64,000 nucleotides of DNA from Hahellaceae bacterium (GCA_024234575.1 JACKOB010000002.1:992001-1056000); one strand, 5' to 3'. Positions 25,709 to 34,118 are shown, counted from the stretch's first letter. Notes: generated by a model not told the origin, from the sequence alone. A program made the numbers and translations.

Positions 25709-25744
25709 GAAACCGAAGTCGCCTCGCGTCTTCGGTTTTATTTT
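25709..25744 (+). terminator. Hairpin between binding-protein and permease genes
   Basis: A 9-bp stem AAACCGAAG/CTTCGGTTT with an 11-base loop is followed by TTATTTT. It lies in the 103-base gap inside the operon and probably acts as a partial terminator or mRNA stabiliser, lowering permease expression relative to the binding protein. Confidence 0.65.
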
Positions 25745-25776
25745 CAATAACAGCATAAACAAAGAATGGCTCAGTG

Positions 25777-27849
25777 ATGTCGCAAGGATTAATTAAACGA
25801 ACCCCTTTGGAGTGGCTATCGTCACTTCCAGCGAGTATTTTGCTGCTTTCGGTAGTGATATTCAGCACCAGCAGTGATATTCATAATCAGATGCTTCGGC
25901 TTGGACAGGATATATGGTCTGGCTATTATGAACTCCGTACTGATCCGGTAAGTCCCGAGTGTGATGTCAACTTTGATGTCGAAAAAGAAATTAAAATTCG
26001 CCTGGCAGAAGAAGCTAAAAATGATACGGATGGTGAGCTAGATCTATTTGCGGACGACCCTATCGATCCAGAGAACCTGCGGCAGGCACTGCAAAACTCT
26101 AAAGATGACTGTATTGCTAAAAATGCTAAATATGAAGAATTAAAAGAACGCGTCACTCCGGGATTGCGTGTTTATCGTTCCGTAGAGCTATTTGTGGCAG
26201 ACCTTATCGCATTTGGTCTGACTGCGCAGCGCTTGACACTGGCGTTATTGGTATTGTTATGTGCAGCCACAGCGACATTTACGCGTCACCATATTGCGAT
26301 GCGAGCAATGCAAACACAGCTGGATCATACCTTATCGTTCTTTATGCAGTTTATTGCCAACTGCATGTTGCTTGTATCAGCCTGGTCTTTTAGAGATCTC
26401 TCCTATGCAGACGGTGGTGTAGTTGCTTTGGATAAAGAGATCCTCCACAACGCTTGGGTAGCTGGCTTTGCCCTGGTTACGTTAATCAGTGGTATTCAAA
26501 TATTTCGCGTACCAGCGGATGCGCCAAGTGGTGGTAATTTAGTGCATGCGCTTTTGTCTGTACCACTTTATACAACCATGTGTTTGATCTCAGGTACTTA
26601 CTTTATGATTGGCGGCCATTTGGCTGGTATCGGAATCTATCTGGATAAAATGATGGATTTGTCTGACATGTTCCTCAACGTCGGACTGTATGTGTGGGTG
26701 GGTATGATGCTGAAGCATACACAGCTGGCACCATTGGTATTCAATATGTTCCGCCCGTGGAAAATGCCTCCTGAGATGCTGGCTTTTGTCGCTGTCATCG
26801 TGGCAGCCATTCCGACCGCTTATACAGGAGCCTCGGGGATCTTTGTTATTGCGGCAGGTGCGGTAATCTATCATGAAGTACGCCAGGCAGGAGCAAGAAG
26901 GCAACTGGCTTTGGCGGCGGCAGCGATGTCGGGAAGCCTGGGTGTTGTATTAAGACCTTGTTTGCTTGTTGTGGTAATTGCTTATCTAAACCGGGAAGTT
27001 ACCACTGATGATCTGTTTGGGTGGGGTATTTACGTATTTATTTTAACTGCCGGGCTGTTTTTCCTCGTCAGCATGACAGTCAATCGTCAAAGCAAAATGC
27101 ATATTGCCCCGGTAGGAGAGGCGTTTCCGGCGATGGTGCAGGCGTTTAAACCCATTATTCCTTACATCTTGGTGATCATTGGCGTGCTGGTTTTCTACTC
27201 TTATGTTTTGGATGTAGGAATGGATGAGTTCTCAGCGCCTAGAATATTGCCAGTGATAATGTTGGGTATTCTTGTTTACGAGCATATTAGTCTGCGTGGG
27301 GATAAAAAATCTGTCGGTGGTGAGTTCAACCATCAAGGACTGGAAAAAAGTGTTCGTTATTCAACGAATGAAACGACCTCCGAGATTGGCGCGCTACTAT
27401 TCCTGTTCGGACTCTCGGTGAGTGTCGGAGGGGTGATAGAGCGTGCTGGCGTTATGGAGTTGTTCCCACATTCGTTCGACAGTCCATGGAGTGCGATGGT
27501 GCTTCTGGTGGCCATCCTGGTAATTCTTGGCATGATCATGGATGCTTTTGGTGCGGTGATTCTGGTCAGCGCGACGATTGCAACCATTGCTTATCAAAGC
27601 GGCATTCACCCCATCCATTTCTGGATGGTCACACTGGTTGCCTTCGAGCTGGGTTATTTAAGCCCACCAGTTGCACTTAATCACCTGTTAACACGGCAAG
27701 TTGTCGGTGAACGAGAGTTTGAGTTGGCCGCAGAAGAGGCGAAGAACGGCAATTTTTATCAGCGGCATGAGCGTGTATTAATGCCCTTGATTGTGATGGC
27801 AACGGCGCTTGTACTTGTCGCCTTTGTACCGCTAATGATCATAGATTAG
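25777..27849 (+). CDS. Fused TRAP-type transporter permease (DctQM-like)
   Basis: This 690-aa integral membrane protein is the permease of the set. It starts with one helix (about residues 14-32), a roughly 95-residue charged soluble segment (VEKEIKIRLAEEAKNDTDGE onwards) with two Cys (VSPECDV and DDCIAKN), a small-subunit-like group of helices, then a long DctM-like block with TAYTGASGIFVIAAGAVIYH, MSGSLGVVLRPC and ELGYLSPPVALNHL. TRAP permeases use ion gradients to import a ligand delivered by the binding protein. A GTG at 25774 is in frame; the ATG at 25777 is preferred. The extra soluble loop near the N-terminus is uncommon. Its natural terminator is disrupted by the downstream IS element. 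Confidence 0.82.
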   Translation: MSQGLIKRTPLEWLSSLPASILLLSVVIFSTSSDIHNQMLRLGQDIWSGYYELRTDPVSPECDVNFDVEKEIKIRLAEEAKNDTDGELDLFADDPIDPENLRQALQNSKDDCIAKNAKYEELKERVTPGLRVYRSVELFVADLIAFGLTAQRLTLALLVLLCAATATFTRHHIAMRAMQTQLDHTLSFFMQFIANCMLLVSAWSFRDLSYADGGVVALDKEILHNAWVAGFALVTLISGIQIFRVPADAPSGGNLVHALLSVPLYTTMCLISGTYFMIGGHLAGIGIYLDKMMDLSDMFLNVGLYVWVGMMLKHTQLAPLVFNMFRPWKMPPEMLAFVAVIVAAIPTAYTGASGIFVIAAGAVIYHEVRQAGARRQLALAAAAMSGSLGVVLRPCLLVVVIAYLNREVTTDDLFGWGIYVFILTAGLFFLVSMTVNRQSKMHIAPVGEAFPAMVQAFKPIIPYILVIIGVLVFYSYVLDVGMDEFSAPRILPVIMLGILVYEHISLRGDKKSVGGEFNHQGLEKSVRYSTNETTSEIGALLFLFGLSVSVGGVIERAGVMELFPHSFDSPWSAMVLLVAILVILGMIMDAFGAVILVSATIATIAYQSGIHPIHFWMVTLVAFELGYLSPPVALNHLLTRQVVGEREFELAAEEAKNGNFYQRHERVLMPLIVMATALVLVAFVPLMIID

Positions 27850-27867
27850 TATTGAGCTTGAGAAAAA

Positions 27868-27887
27868 AGGCAGCCACTTGGCTGCCT
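27868..27887. repeat. Left copy of the 20-bp target duplication flanking the IS element
   Basis: The sequence AGGCAGCCACTTGGCTGCCT, itself a hairpin, occurs here and again at 29466-29485 directly outside the two ends of the IS. It is the stem-loop of a transcription terminator. In this copy the poly-T tract is missing because the element begins right after the stem. Confidence 0.9.
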
Positions 27888-27903
27888 CAGACTGCTGACA
27901 AAG

Positions 27904-27930
27904 TCCTCGCCATTTGGCGGGGATTTTTTA
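27904..27930 (+). terminator. Terminator-like hairpin at the left end of the IS
   Basis: Stem CCTCGCC/GGCGGGG (one T-G pair) with loop ATTT followed by six T. It stands between the incoming TRAP transcript and the transposase, so it could both shield the transposase and replace the interrupted operon terminator. TATAAT at 27929-27934 overlaps its end, but no -35 box is suitably spaced. Confidence 0.65.
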
Positions 27931-27939
27931 TAATGGGGC

Positions 27940-29283
27940 ATGCTAAAAGATCACGCCCCCACTCAGACAAAAATGGAGTTCGTCACGATTGATGAGCTCG
28001 TACCTTCCGATCACTTGCTTCGAAAGATAGACAAGAAAATAGATTTCGGGTTCATTCACGATTTAGTAAAAGACCTTTACTGTGCAGACAACGGTCGCCC
28101 TGCGCTAGATCCAACCCTCTTATTCAAGCTGCTTTTTCTTGGTTATTTATTTGGTGTACGCAGTGAGCGGCAACTCATTCGAGAAGTGCAAGTCAACGTC
28201 GCGTATCGTTGGTTTCTCGGTTTAGGTTTAACCGATAAGGTTCCAGATGCATCCACTCTCAGCCAGAATCGTCGCCGTCGATTCAATGAGTCTGACGTTT
28301 ACCAGCAAATCTTTGATGAAATTGTTTTGCAGGCGATGCGCAAGAAACTGGTGTCGGGTCAAACGCTCTACACAGATTCAACACACCTAAAGGCCAGCGC
28401 AAACAAGAATAAATGGATAAAGTCAGAAGCGGAGGCATCAAGCCGGGATTACCTTCATGCACTGGAAGAGGCGGTGCAGGAGGATCGAATTACCCACGGA
28501 AAAAAGCCCTTAGCTCCGCCATCCAAGGAGCCTACCATTCGAGAAATCAAGAAGAGCACGACTGACCCTGAAAGCGGGTATATGGTTCGTAATGGAAAAC
28601 CAAAAGGCTTCTTCTACCTGGACCACCGAACGGTAGATGGGCAGGCAAACATAATTACCGATGTACATGTAACAGGTGGAAACGTTCATGACAGCGTCCC
28701 CTATCTAAGTCGAATTGATCGACAGAAAGAGCGGTTTGGTTTTGATATTGATGCGGTAGGTCTGGACGCCGGTTACTTCACAGCCGGGATCTGCAAGGGC
28801 TTAGAAGATCGAAATATTTACGGTGTGATTAGCTATCGCCGACCAAACCATAAAAAAGACACCTTTTATAAACGAGAGTATCAGTATGATGCGGAAAAGG
28901 ATGTATATCGCTGCCCGGCCAATCAAGAGCTCATCTATAAGACGACAGACCGGAATGGTTATCGGCACTACCAGTCAGATGCAAGCGTCTGCTTAACCTG
29001 TGAACACCGGGCACGCTGTACACAAAATGCGAAAGCCGTAAAAACGGTTACGCGCCATATTTGGGAAGATAGCAAAGAGCGGATCAACGAACACAGGCTA
29101 ACAGCACCAGGGAAAGCGATATATAAACGACGAAAAGAAACCGTGGAACGTAGTTTTGCCGATGCCAAGCAATTGCATGGCTATCGTTATGCGAGATTCA
29201 AAGGACTTGGCAAGGTAACAGAGCAGTGTCTAATGACCGCGGCCGCCCAAAACATCAAGAAAATTGCCCTCATGGCTGCATGA
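27940..29283 (+). CDS. IS1182-family transposase
   Basis: This 447-aa DDE transposase has the N-terminal IS1182/IS5-like helical domain (FVTIDELVPSDHLLRKIDKK, LFKLLFLGYLFGVRSERQL, YRWFLGLGL, PDASTLSQNRRRRF) and a catalytic RNase H fold. Probable catalytic residues are Asp in LYTDSTHLKA, Asp in VGLDAGYF and Glu in ETVERSFADAKQLHGYRYAR. A Cys cluster (CPANQ, CLTCEHRARC) in the insert before the Glu may bind zinc, typical of this family. The frame is open throughout. The ATG at 27940 lacks a clear ribosome site; an internal ATG at 27973 (MEFVTIDEL) is an alternative. Confidence 0.93.
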   Translation: MLKDHAPTQTKMEFVTIDELVPSDHLLRKIDKKIDFGFIHDLVKDLYCADNGRPALDPTLLFKLLFLGYLFGVRSERQLIREVQVNVAYRWFLGLGLTDKVPDASTLSQNRRRRFNESDVYQQIFDEIVLQAMRKKLVSGQTLYTDSTHLKASANKNKWIKSEAEASSRDYLHALEEAVQEDRITHGKKPLAPPSKEPTIREIKKSTTDPESGYMVRNGKPKGFFYLDHRTVDGQANIITDVHVTGGNVHDSVPYLSRIDRQKERFGFDIDAVGLDAGYFTAGICKGLEDRNIYGVISYRRPNHKKDTFYKREYQYDAEKDVYRCPANQELIYKTTDRNGYRHYQSDASVCLTCEHRARCTQNAKAVKTVTRHIWEDSKERINEHRLTAPGKAIYKRRKETVERSFADAKQLHGYRYARFKGLGKVTEQCLMTAAAQNIKKIALMAA

Positions 29284-29427
29284 GCAGTCACCCCCTTTCT
29301 AAATTGCCCAAAATACGCGAATTAGAAGCATATTTGCCCACATTAGAAGCCATTTTGAGATAGCTAAAAGCTACTTTCAGAAAGCAAAGAGAATGTTTAG
29401 AAAATAAGTTACACGCTTAAAAACAAC

Positions 29428-29453
29428 AAACCCCGGGTTTAAAACCGGGGTTT
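29428..29453. terminator. Hairpin at the right end of the IS
   Basis: Perfect 9-bp stem AAACCCCGG/CCGGGGTTT with an 8-base loop, just inside the right inverted repeat. It is symmetrical and could stop transcription in either direction, though the T tract is only TTT. Confidence 0.6.
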
Positions 29454-29465
29454 GTCAGCGATCTG

Positions 29466-29491
29466 AGGCAGCCACTTGGCTGCCTTTTTTG
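29466..29491 (+). terminator. Displaced terminator of the TRAP operon (right copy of the duplicated hairpin)
   Basis: The 20-base hairpin AGGCAGCCACTTGGCTGCCT is followed by TTTTTTGC. Before the IS inserted, this was probably the terminator directly after the permease gene (poly-A upstream stays with the left copy at 27863-27868, the T tract stays here). Confidence 0.8.
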
Positions 29492-29578
29492 CTTTAATCG
29501 GAATCAGTCTGTGGTGAGAGGCTTTTTTAAGGTGTTTTTTATCGAGCAGCCTAGGTGTTCGTAATTAAATTGCCGGCG

Positions 29579-29606
29579 AAAAAAAAGGTGGCTATCAGCC
29601 ACCTTT
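29579..29606 (-). terminator. Terminator of pckA
   Basis: On the minus strand a 10-bp stem AAAGGTGGCT/AGCCACCTTT with a 3-base loop is followed by a run of T, 18 bases after the pckA stop codon. Confidence 0.85.
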
Positions 29607-29623
29607 ATACCTGATCTTGCTAC

Positions 29624-31159
29624 TTAAGGTAGTTTTGGTCCGGCGTTAACGATGCTGTCGGAGACATCAAACTTTTTAAAGTTCTCAACAAACTGAGAAA
29701 TAAGTTCATGTGCCTTAGTATCGTATTCACCCGGGTTTGCCCAAGTATTGCGAGGATTAAGCAGTACGCTATCAACGCCTTCGATACTGGTAGGTACACT
29801 CAGGTTTAGATTTGGTAAGTACTCGGTTTCCGCGTCCACCAGTGTGCCGGTTTGAATGGCTTTGATGATGGCACGAGTGGTTGGAATGCTAAAGCGCTTA
29901 CCAACACCGTAAGAGCCGCCAGTCCACCCGGTGTTAACCAGATAAACCTTGCTGCCAAATTCTTCCATGCGTTTCATGAGAAGCTCAGCATAAACCCCGG
30001 CTGGTCTTGGGAAGAATGGTGCGCCAAAACAGGTAGAGAAGGTCGATTTCAGCTTCGAGCTTGAGCCCATTTCCGTTGATCCAACCAATGCGGTGTAACC
30101 ACTTAGGAAGTGATAGGCCGCCGCTTCTTTCGAAAGCACCGACACAGGCGGTAAAACACCGGTCATATCGCAGGTTAAGAAAATAATCGCAGTCGGCTCA
30201 CCGGCGCGATTTTCCAGAACTCGTTTCTCAATATGCTCTAACGGGTACGCACAGCGGCTGTTTTCGGTTAAAGACACATCAGTGTAGTCAGGCTCGCGTG
30301 TTTTGTTGTCGATAACAACGTTTTCAACAATCGCACCAAAACGTATGGCATCCCAAATAACAGGCTCGTTTTTCTGACTTAAGTCGATACATTTTGCGTA
30401 GCAGCCGCCTTCAATGTTAAAGACGGTGCCTTTACCCCAGCCATGTTCGTCATCACCAATCAGGAAGCGCTCCTGATCAGCAGAAAGAGTGGTTTTACCC
30501 GTGCCTGACAAGCCAAAGAACAGGCAGGTTTCACCGTCTTCACCAACGTTGGCAGAGCAGTGCATCGGTAGCACGTCTTTCTCTGGCAGTAAAAAGTTTT
30601 GTACAGAGAACATTGCTTTTTTCATTTCGCCCGCATAATGCATGCCTGCGAGCAATACCTTGCGCTTGGCAAAGTTAATGATGACTGCGCCATCACTATT
30701 GGTACCATCTCGTTCTGGGTCACAGGCGAAGTTGGCGCAATTAAGAATCTGCCACTCTTGCTTGTCAGCAGGATTAAAGTGCTCTGGGCGAATGAAAAGA
30801 TTTTTGCCAAACAGGTTTTGCCACGCGGTTTCGGTAGTCATTTTGACTGCCAGGTAGTGCTCAGGATCAGCACCTACGTGTACATGTGATACGAATTTTT
30901 CTTTATCTGCCAGATAGGTTTCTACGCGCTCCCACAAGGCATCAAATTTATCAGGGTTGAAAGGGCGGTTGATCGGGCCCCAATGAATCGCATCGGCAGT
31001 GCTGGGTTCTTCAACAATGAACCTGTCACTTGGTGACCGGCCTGTTCTCTTACCGGTGGTCACTACCAGTGATCCATTTGCCGCTAAACGGCCTTCTTTA
31101 CGTTTTAAAGCTTCTTCTACCAGCTGTGCTGATCCCAGATCAATAAAAGTGTTACTCAC
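29624..31159 (-). CDS. pckA: Phosphoenolpyruvate carboxykinase (ATP)
   Basis: This 511-aa cytoplasmic enzyme converts oxaloacetate and ATP to phosphoenolpyruvate, CO2 and ADP, the entry to gluconeogenesis. Markers of the ATP-type enzyme are [15 protein letters not shown] near the N-terminus, [20 protein letters not shown], the P-loop [11 protein letters not shown], the metal site [11 protein letters not shown] and the adenine region [14 protein letters not shown]. Length is slightly short of the common 530-540 aa but no motif is missing. It is monocistronic with its own terminator, next to hslO as in several Pseudomonas relatives. Confidence 0.97.
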   Translation of the reverse strand: MSNTFIDLGSAQLVEEALKRKEGRLAANGSLVVTTGKRTGRSPSDRFIVEEPSTADAIHWGPINRPFNPDKFDALWERVETYLADKEKFVSHVHVGADPEHYLAVKMTTETAWQNLFGKNLFIRPEHFNPADKQEWQILNCANFACDPERDGTNSDGAVIINFAKRKVLLAGMHYAGEMKKAMFSVQNFLLPEKDVLPMHCSANVGEDGETCLFFGLSGTGKTTLSADQERFLIGDDEHGWGKGTVFNIEGGCYAKCIDLSQKNEPVIWDAIRFGAIVENVVIDNKTREPDYTDVSLTENSRCAYPLEHIEKRVLENRAGEPTAIIFLTCDMTGVLPPVSVLSKEAAAYHFLSGYTALVGSTEMGSSSKLKSTFSTCFGAPFFPRPAGVYAELLMKRMEEFGSKVYLVNTGWTGGSYGVGKRFSIPTTRAIIKAIQTGTLVDAETEYLPNLNLSVPTSIEGVDSVLLNPRNTWANPGEYDTKAHELISQFVENFKKFDVSDSIVNAGPKLP

Positions 31160-31349
31160 TTCGACCTCGCCCTTCTATGATATTTTCAGGAGAAAAGACT
31201 CCCGATTTAAAATAATTATGGCTGATTAGCAACCAGCGTGATAAAAATTGGGGCGCCATTATGCCAAATACGTGAACAAAAAACGACTATTTGTCGGTCA
31301 ATATGACTTTTTTTGTGATTCACAGGCTTAACAGTGCCGCCGCAACATA

Positions 31350-32201
31350 CTAATGGACTTTCGGTCCGCTAAACAGCGTATCTATGTCTTTTAATTCGAA
31401 CTTGTAGTGTTCGTTACAAAATTGACAGTCAATATCGATGGATTTTTGCTGTGCTAACAATGCGTAAGCGTCTGCTTTACCAAGGGATTTTATCGCATTT
31501 GCAGAGCGCTCCCGTGAGCAGCTGCATTTAAAGATGACCGGTTCTGAAGGGTAGAGCCGAACGGTTTCTTCATGAAACAGCCGGTGAATGACCTCTTGTG
31601 CATCAAGGGTTTTGAGCTCGTCGAAAGTGACGGACTGTGCCAGCTGGCATAATCTGTTCCAGGCATCTTCATCTTTATTTTTAGCTTGCGGCAGTTTCTG
31701 CAGCATTAAACCTGCGGCTTTCTCTTCATCTGCGAATAACAGAATAAATGTTTCCAGCTGCTCTGATTGCTCGAAATAGTTCTCCAGGCACTGGGCGAGG
31801 GTATTTTGCTCCATTGGCACTATGCCTTGATAGCGCTGTCCTTGCTTGGGGTCAATGGTGATCGCTAACTGGCCATTGCTTAACTGTGATTGAAAACAAT
31901 CAGCATACTGGTCTTGGTGCCACTGGGCGATTGCTCTTATATGGCGATGCTGATTACACTCTGCCATAAGCAAACTGATCGGGCCGGTGCTTTTTGCTTG
32001 CAGTGACAATATGCCATCAAATTTCAAGGTGCCGCTAAGTAAAACGGCCGCCGCCATTGATTCGCCCAAAAGCGCTGCGACAGCATCCGGATAATCTTTT
32101 TTACCAATCACATCAAGATAGCTGGTTGCAAGCTGTACCAGCTCTCCGCGTATATCGTGCTCTTCAAATATAAAACGATTGAAGCTGTCAGAACTGGCCA
32201 T
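31350..32201 (-). CDS. hslO: Hsp33, redox-regulated chaperone
   Basis: This 283-aa cytoplasmic chaperone is switched on by oxidation and unfolding. The C-terminal zinc site has the two expected pairs, CSC in VIFKCSCSRERS and CQFC in IDCQFCNEHYKF. The N-terminal domain shows DIRGELVQLATSYLDV, LLGESMAAAVLLSGTLKFDG and LSLQAKSTGPISLLMAEC. It is followed by 69 bases to hslR on its upstream side, the same pair as E. coli hslR-hslO, so heat-shock control is likely. Confidence 0.96.
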   Translation of the reverse strand: MASSDSFNRFIFEEHDIRGELVQLATSYLDVIGKKDYPDAVAALLGESMAAAVLLSGTLKFDGILSLQAKSTGPISLLMAECNQHRHIRAIAQWHQDQYADCFQSQLSNGQLAITIDPKQGQRYQGIVPMEQNTLAQCLENYFEQSEQLETFILLFADEEKAAGLMLQKLPQAKNKDEDAWNRLCQLAQSVTFDELKTLDAQEVIHRLFHEETVRLYPSEPVIFKCSCSRERSANAIKSLGKADAYALLAQQKSIDIDCQFCNEHYKFELKDIDTLFSGPKVH

Positions 32202-32270
32202 GCAAGGTGATTCCTCTTTTGCGGCTGGAAAATGCTCAGGTGATATTTTAAAAACCAGTTTATGGTCTAA

Positions 32271-32669
32271 TCATTCCTGATCTTTAAATTTTATAATATC
32301 TCGACGTTGTTTCTTCGTGGGCCTTCTCGCGGGAGGTAAGCTGGCCATCTGCATTTGCTTGCGCTGCCAGGCGTGAGCCTCTCTGTCGACGATGCTTTTT
32401 TCCGTTTCCTGGTAGAGCAATACCGCTTCTTTGGCTCCCTTTCTTTTTTCGGCAAGGGCAATCACGACGACTTCTTTTTCATCCCAACCCTGGCGTATGC
32501 GCAGTCGGGCACCAGTCTCTACGGCTTTGCCTGGCTTAGTTCGTGCGCCGTTATAGTGTACTTTACCACCATCTATAGCGTCTTTGGCCAGTGATCGGGT
32601 TTTGAAAAAGCGTGCAGCCCACAGCCACTTATCTAGTCGAACTTTATCGTCAGCTACTTGTTGTTGCAT
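32271..32669 (-). CDS. hslR: Hsp15, ribosome-associated heat shock protein
   Basis: This 132-aa RNA-binding protein rescues 50S subunits that carry a stalled nascent chain. Its S4 domain is at residues 10-70 (VRLDKWLWAARFFKTRSLA, GGKVHYNGARTKPGKAV), followed by a basic C-terminal tail (RKQMQMASLPPARRPTKKQRR). Length matches E. coli HslR. It lies between the yrfG-like gene and hslO, the E. coli order, with 28 bases to the former. Confidence 0.95.
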   Translation of the reverse strand: MQQQVADDKVRLDKWLWAARFFKTRSLAKDAIDGGKVHYNGARTKPGKAVETGARLRIRQGWDEKEVVVIALAEKRKGAKEAVLLYQETEKSIVDREAHAWQRKQMQMASLPPARRPTKKQRRDIIKFKDQE

Positions 32670-32697
32670 ATTCGTGTCAGATCAGCTCAAAGGTAAG

Positions 32698-33360
32698 TTA
32701 TTTAGTCTTGTCTGGAATTATACGATGGAAACTATCGATTGCCTTGTAATTTCCTGCGGCTCTTTCGGGTTGCTTGCTATCCGGTTGCAGAATAGTGAGC
32801 AAGTGCTTTATGCCATATTTCCTGGCGCTATCTAGCACGGCCAGACTGTCGTCTATTAATACCGTTGACTCAGGATCAAAAGGCTCGACCTCATGTAGCT
32901 TATGCCAGAAAGACATATCTTCTTTGGGCACACCAAAATCGTGAGAACAGATCATTGCATCCAGATGGCGATCGAGGTGTGTTAGCGCCAGTTTAATGTC
33001 CAGGCTCTTGCGGTGGGCATTGGTAACCAATACAACTCTATGATCGGTATGTTTCAGCGCTTCCAGAAAGTGCTCAACATGGGGTCTGAAGGCGATCAGG
33101 TGCTGCACTTCTTCTTTCAGGCTTTTAATATCTACACCGAGGGTTTCAGACCAAAAATCGACACAATACCAATTCAATGAACCTTGCTCACTGGCGATCA
33201 GCTTATCAAAATCAGGTTTTAGCTCTTCAATTTTTTGTCCCCGATGTTCTGCCAGTCGCTCAGGCAGATGGGTAAGCCAAAAGTAATTATCGAAATGAAG
33301 ATCAAGGAGGGTGCCGTCCATATCCAATAAGACGGTTTTGATCGTTTGCCAATCAATCAT
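32698..33360 (-). CDS. yrfG: HAD-family GMP/IMP nucleotidase (YrfG-like)
   Basis: This 220-aa HAD phosphatase carries motif I in LLDMDGTLLDLHFDNYFW (Asp nucleophile and general acid), motif II in VVLVTNAHRKSL, a conserved Lys in GVPKEDMSFW, and motif IV in VLIDDSLAVLDSA. The HFDNYFW word after motif I and the neighbourhood (hslR, hslO) are those of E. coli YrfG, which removes phosphate from purine nucleotides. It probably starts an operon with hslR and hslO. Its 5' leader contains the 13-bp tandem repeat. Confidence 0.88.
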   Translation of the reverse strand: MIDWQTIKTVLLDMDGTLLDLHFDNYFWLTHLPERLAEHRGQKIEELKPDFDKLIASEQGSLNWYCVDFWSETLGVDIKSLKEEVQHLIAFRPHVEHFLEALKHTDHRVVLVTNAHRKSLDIKLALTHLDRHLDAMICSHDFGVPKEDMSFWHKLHEVEPFDPESTVLIDDSLAVLDSARKYGIKHLLTILQPDSKQPERAAGNYKAIDSFHRIIPDKTK

Positions 33361-33416
33361 AGTTATCTACCAATAGCACAGTTCGGGCTACTGTAATGCA
33401 GATTAATACTGAACTC

Positions 33417-33493
33417 AAAGTACTAACCAAAAGTACTAACCAAAAGTACTAACCAAAAGTACTAACCAAAAGTACTAACCAAAAGTACTAACC
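33417..33493. repeat. 13-bp minisatellite, six copies
   Basis: The unit GTACTAACCAAAA is repeated with no mismatch from 33420 to 33493 (the last copy ends GTACTAACC). Each unit contains the palindrome AGTACT. The array lies between the HPt-like gene and the yrfG-like gene, ending about 60 bases before the latter's start, and is not a multiple of three. Perfect copies suggest recent slippage or active copy-number change. Confidence 0.97.
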
Positions 33494-33539
33494 AGTTGGC
33501 GCGACGGCATTCGCTTTGCGACCGAGTCTGACCAAGTGC

Positions 33540-33902
33540 TTAGGCAGATACTGTCTCCAGCATGTTTAGTTCGAGTAATGTTTCGTCAATGATTTGCAGC
33601 ACTGCTAAAAATGCGGGCCCAACGTGAAGGTCATAATCCATGAATTCAACTGCATTTAGGGCATGATGAGCATTCTCTACCCGTGACTGTAGTTGGGCGG
33701 CACCAAAAGAGGCACAGGTGCCGCGTAAACACCAGAGCATCTGTTGGATGGCGTGTTTACTGGCGGTGTTTTGCCAGTTGCTAAGCGTAAATTTGGCTTG
33801 TTCCAGTTCTTCTCGAAAGAGCGTGAGCGACTCGAGGACGAATACGGAATTCAGATCTCCATAGAGCGCTAGTTTGTCCATATTGATATGTCGTCTAAGC
33901 AT
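33540..33902 (-). CDS. HPt-like small protein lacking the phospho-histidine
   Basis: This 120-aa all-helical protein aligns by eye with histidine phosphotransfer domains: MLWCLRGTCASFGAAQLQSRV corresponds to the usual HxLKGS..LGA segment, but the phospho-acceptor position holds Trp (residue 57) rather than His, and Lys is Arg. The following ENAHHALNA resembles the second helix. An inactive HPt fold could bind a receiver without transferring phosphate. A second ATG at 33881 (MDKLALYGD) is an alternative start. It lies upstream of the minisatellite and is divergent from cysQ. The function is unknown. Confidence 0.55.
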   Translation of the reverse strand: MLRRHINMDKLALYGDLNSVFVLESLTLFREELEQAKFTLSNWQNTASKHAIQQMLWCLRGTCASFGAAQLQSRVENAHHALNAVEFMDYDLHVGPAFLAVLQIIDETLLELNMLETVSA

Positions 33903-34118
33903 GGTCTTGGTGCTCCTTCTTCACTCTGCGCGAAAGGTTTTTCATCATTCTCCCTGTTGGCGTGATGTGCGGGGTGGTATGATTTTTACCACGAAGCCAG
34001 TGCTTGCCCTTCTACCTTGCTGGCGAGCAAAGACTTTTGTTTGATTTCGCATGTGCCAGAAATATACATTTATGTGACGCATGTCTCAGTTTTCGTTTTG
34101 TTGGAGTTTTGTATCCCT

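Larger units (their letters stand above)
27888..29465 (+). mobile_element. IS1182-family insertion sequence, 1578 bp, intact
   Basis: The element is bounded by imperfect 15-bp inverted repeats: CAGACTGCTGACAAA on the left and, read from the right end, CAGATCGCTGACAAA (13 of 15 match). It carries one full-length transposase and is flanked by a perfect 20-bp duplication of a terminator hairpin. Terminator-like hairpins lie just inside each end (27904-27930 and 29428-29453), which would insulate the transposase from outside transcription. Perfect flanks and an undamaged ORF point to a recent insertion that may still be active. Confidence 0.92.
29284..29623. other. Right end of the IS plus flanking terminators, no gene
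   Basis: This 340-base stretch holds the noncoding right part of the IS with the repeated word TTAGAAGC (29321-29350), the right terminator-like hairpin and inverted repeat, the second copy of the target hairpin with its T tract, and the pckA terminator. No ORF is supported. Confidence 0.7.

Noticed and set aside
27929..27934. TATAAT just before the transposase as its promoter
   Set aside because: The box is only six bases before the ATG, and no -35 box lies at 16-18 bases; it overlaps a terminator T tract and may be fortuitous.
33417..33493. Could the repeats be a CRISPR array?
   Set aside because: The period is 13 bp with identical units and no variable spacers; no cas gene is present. 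It is a minisatellite.
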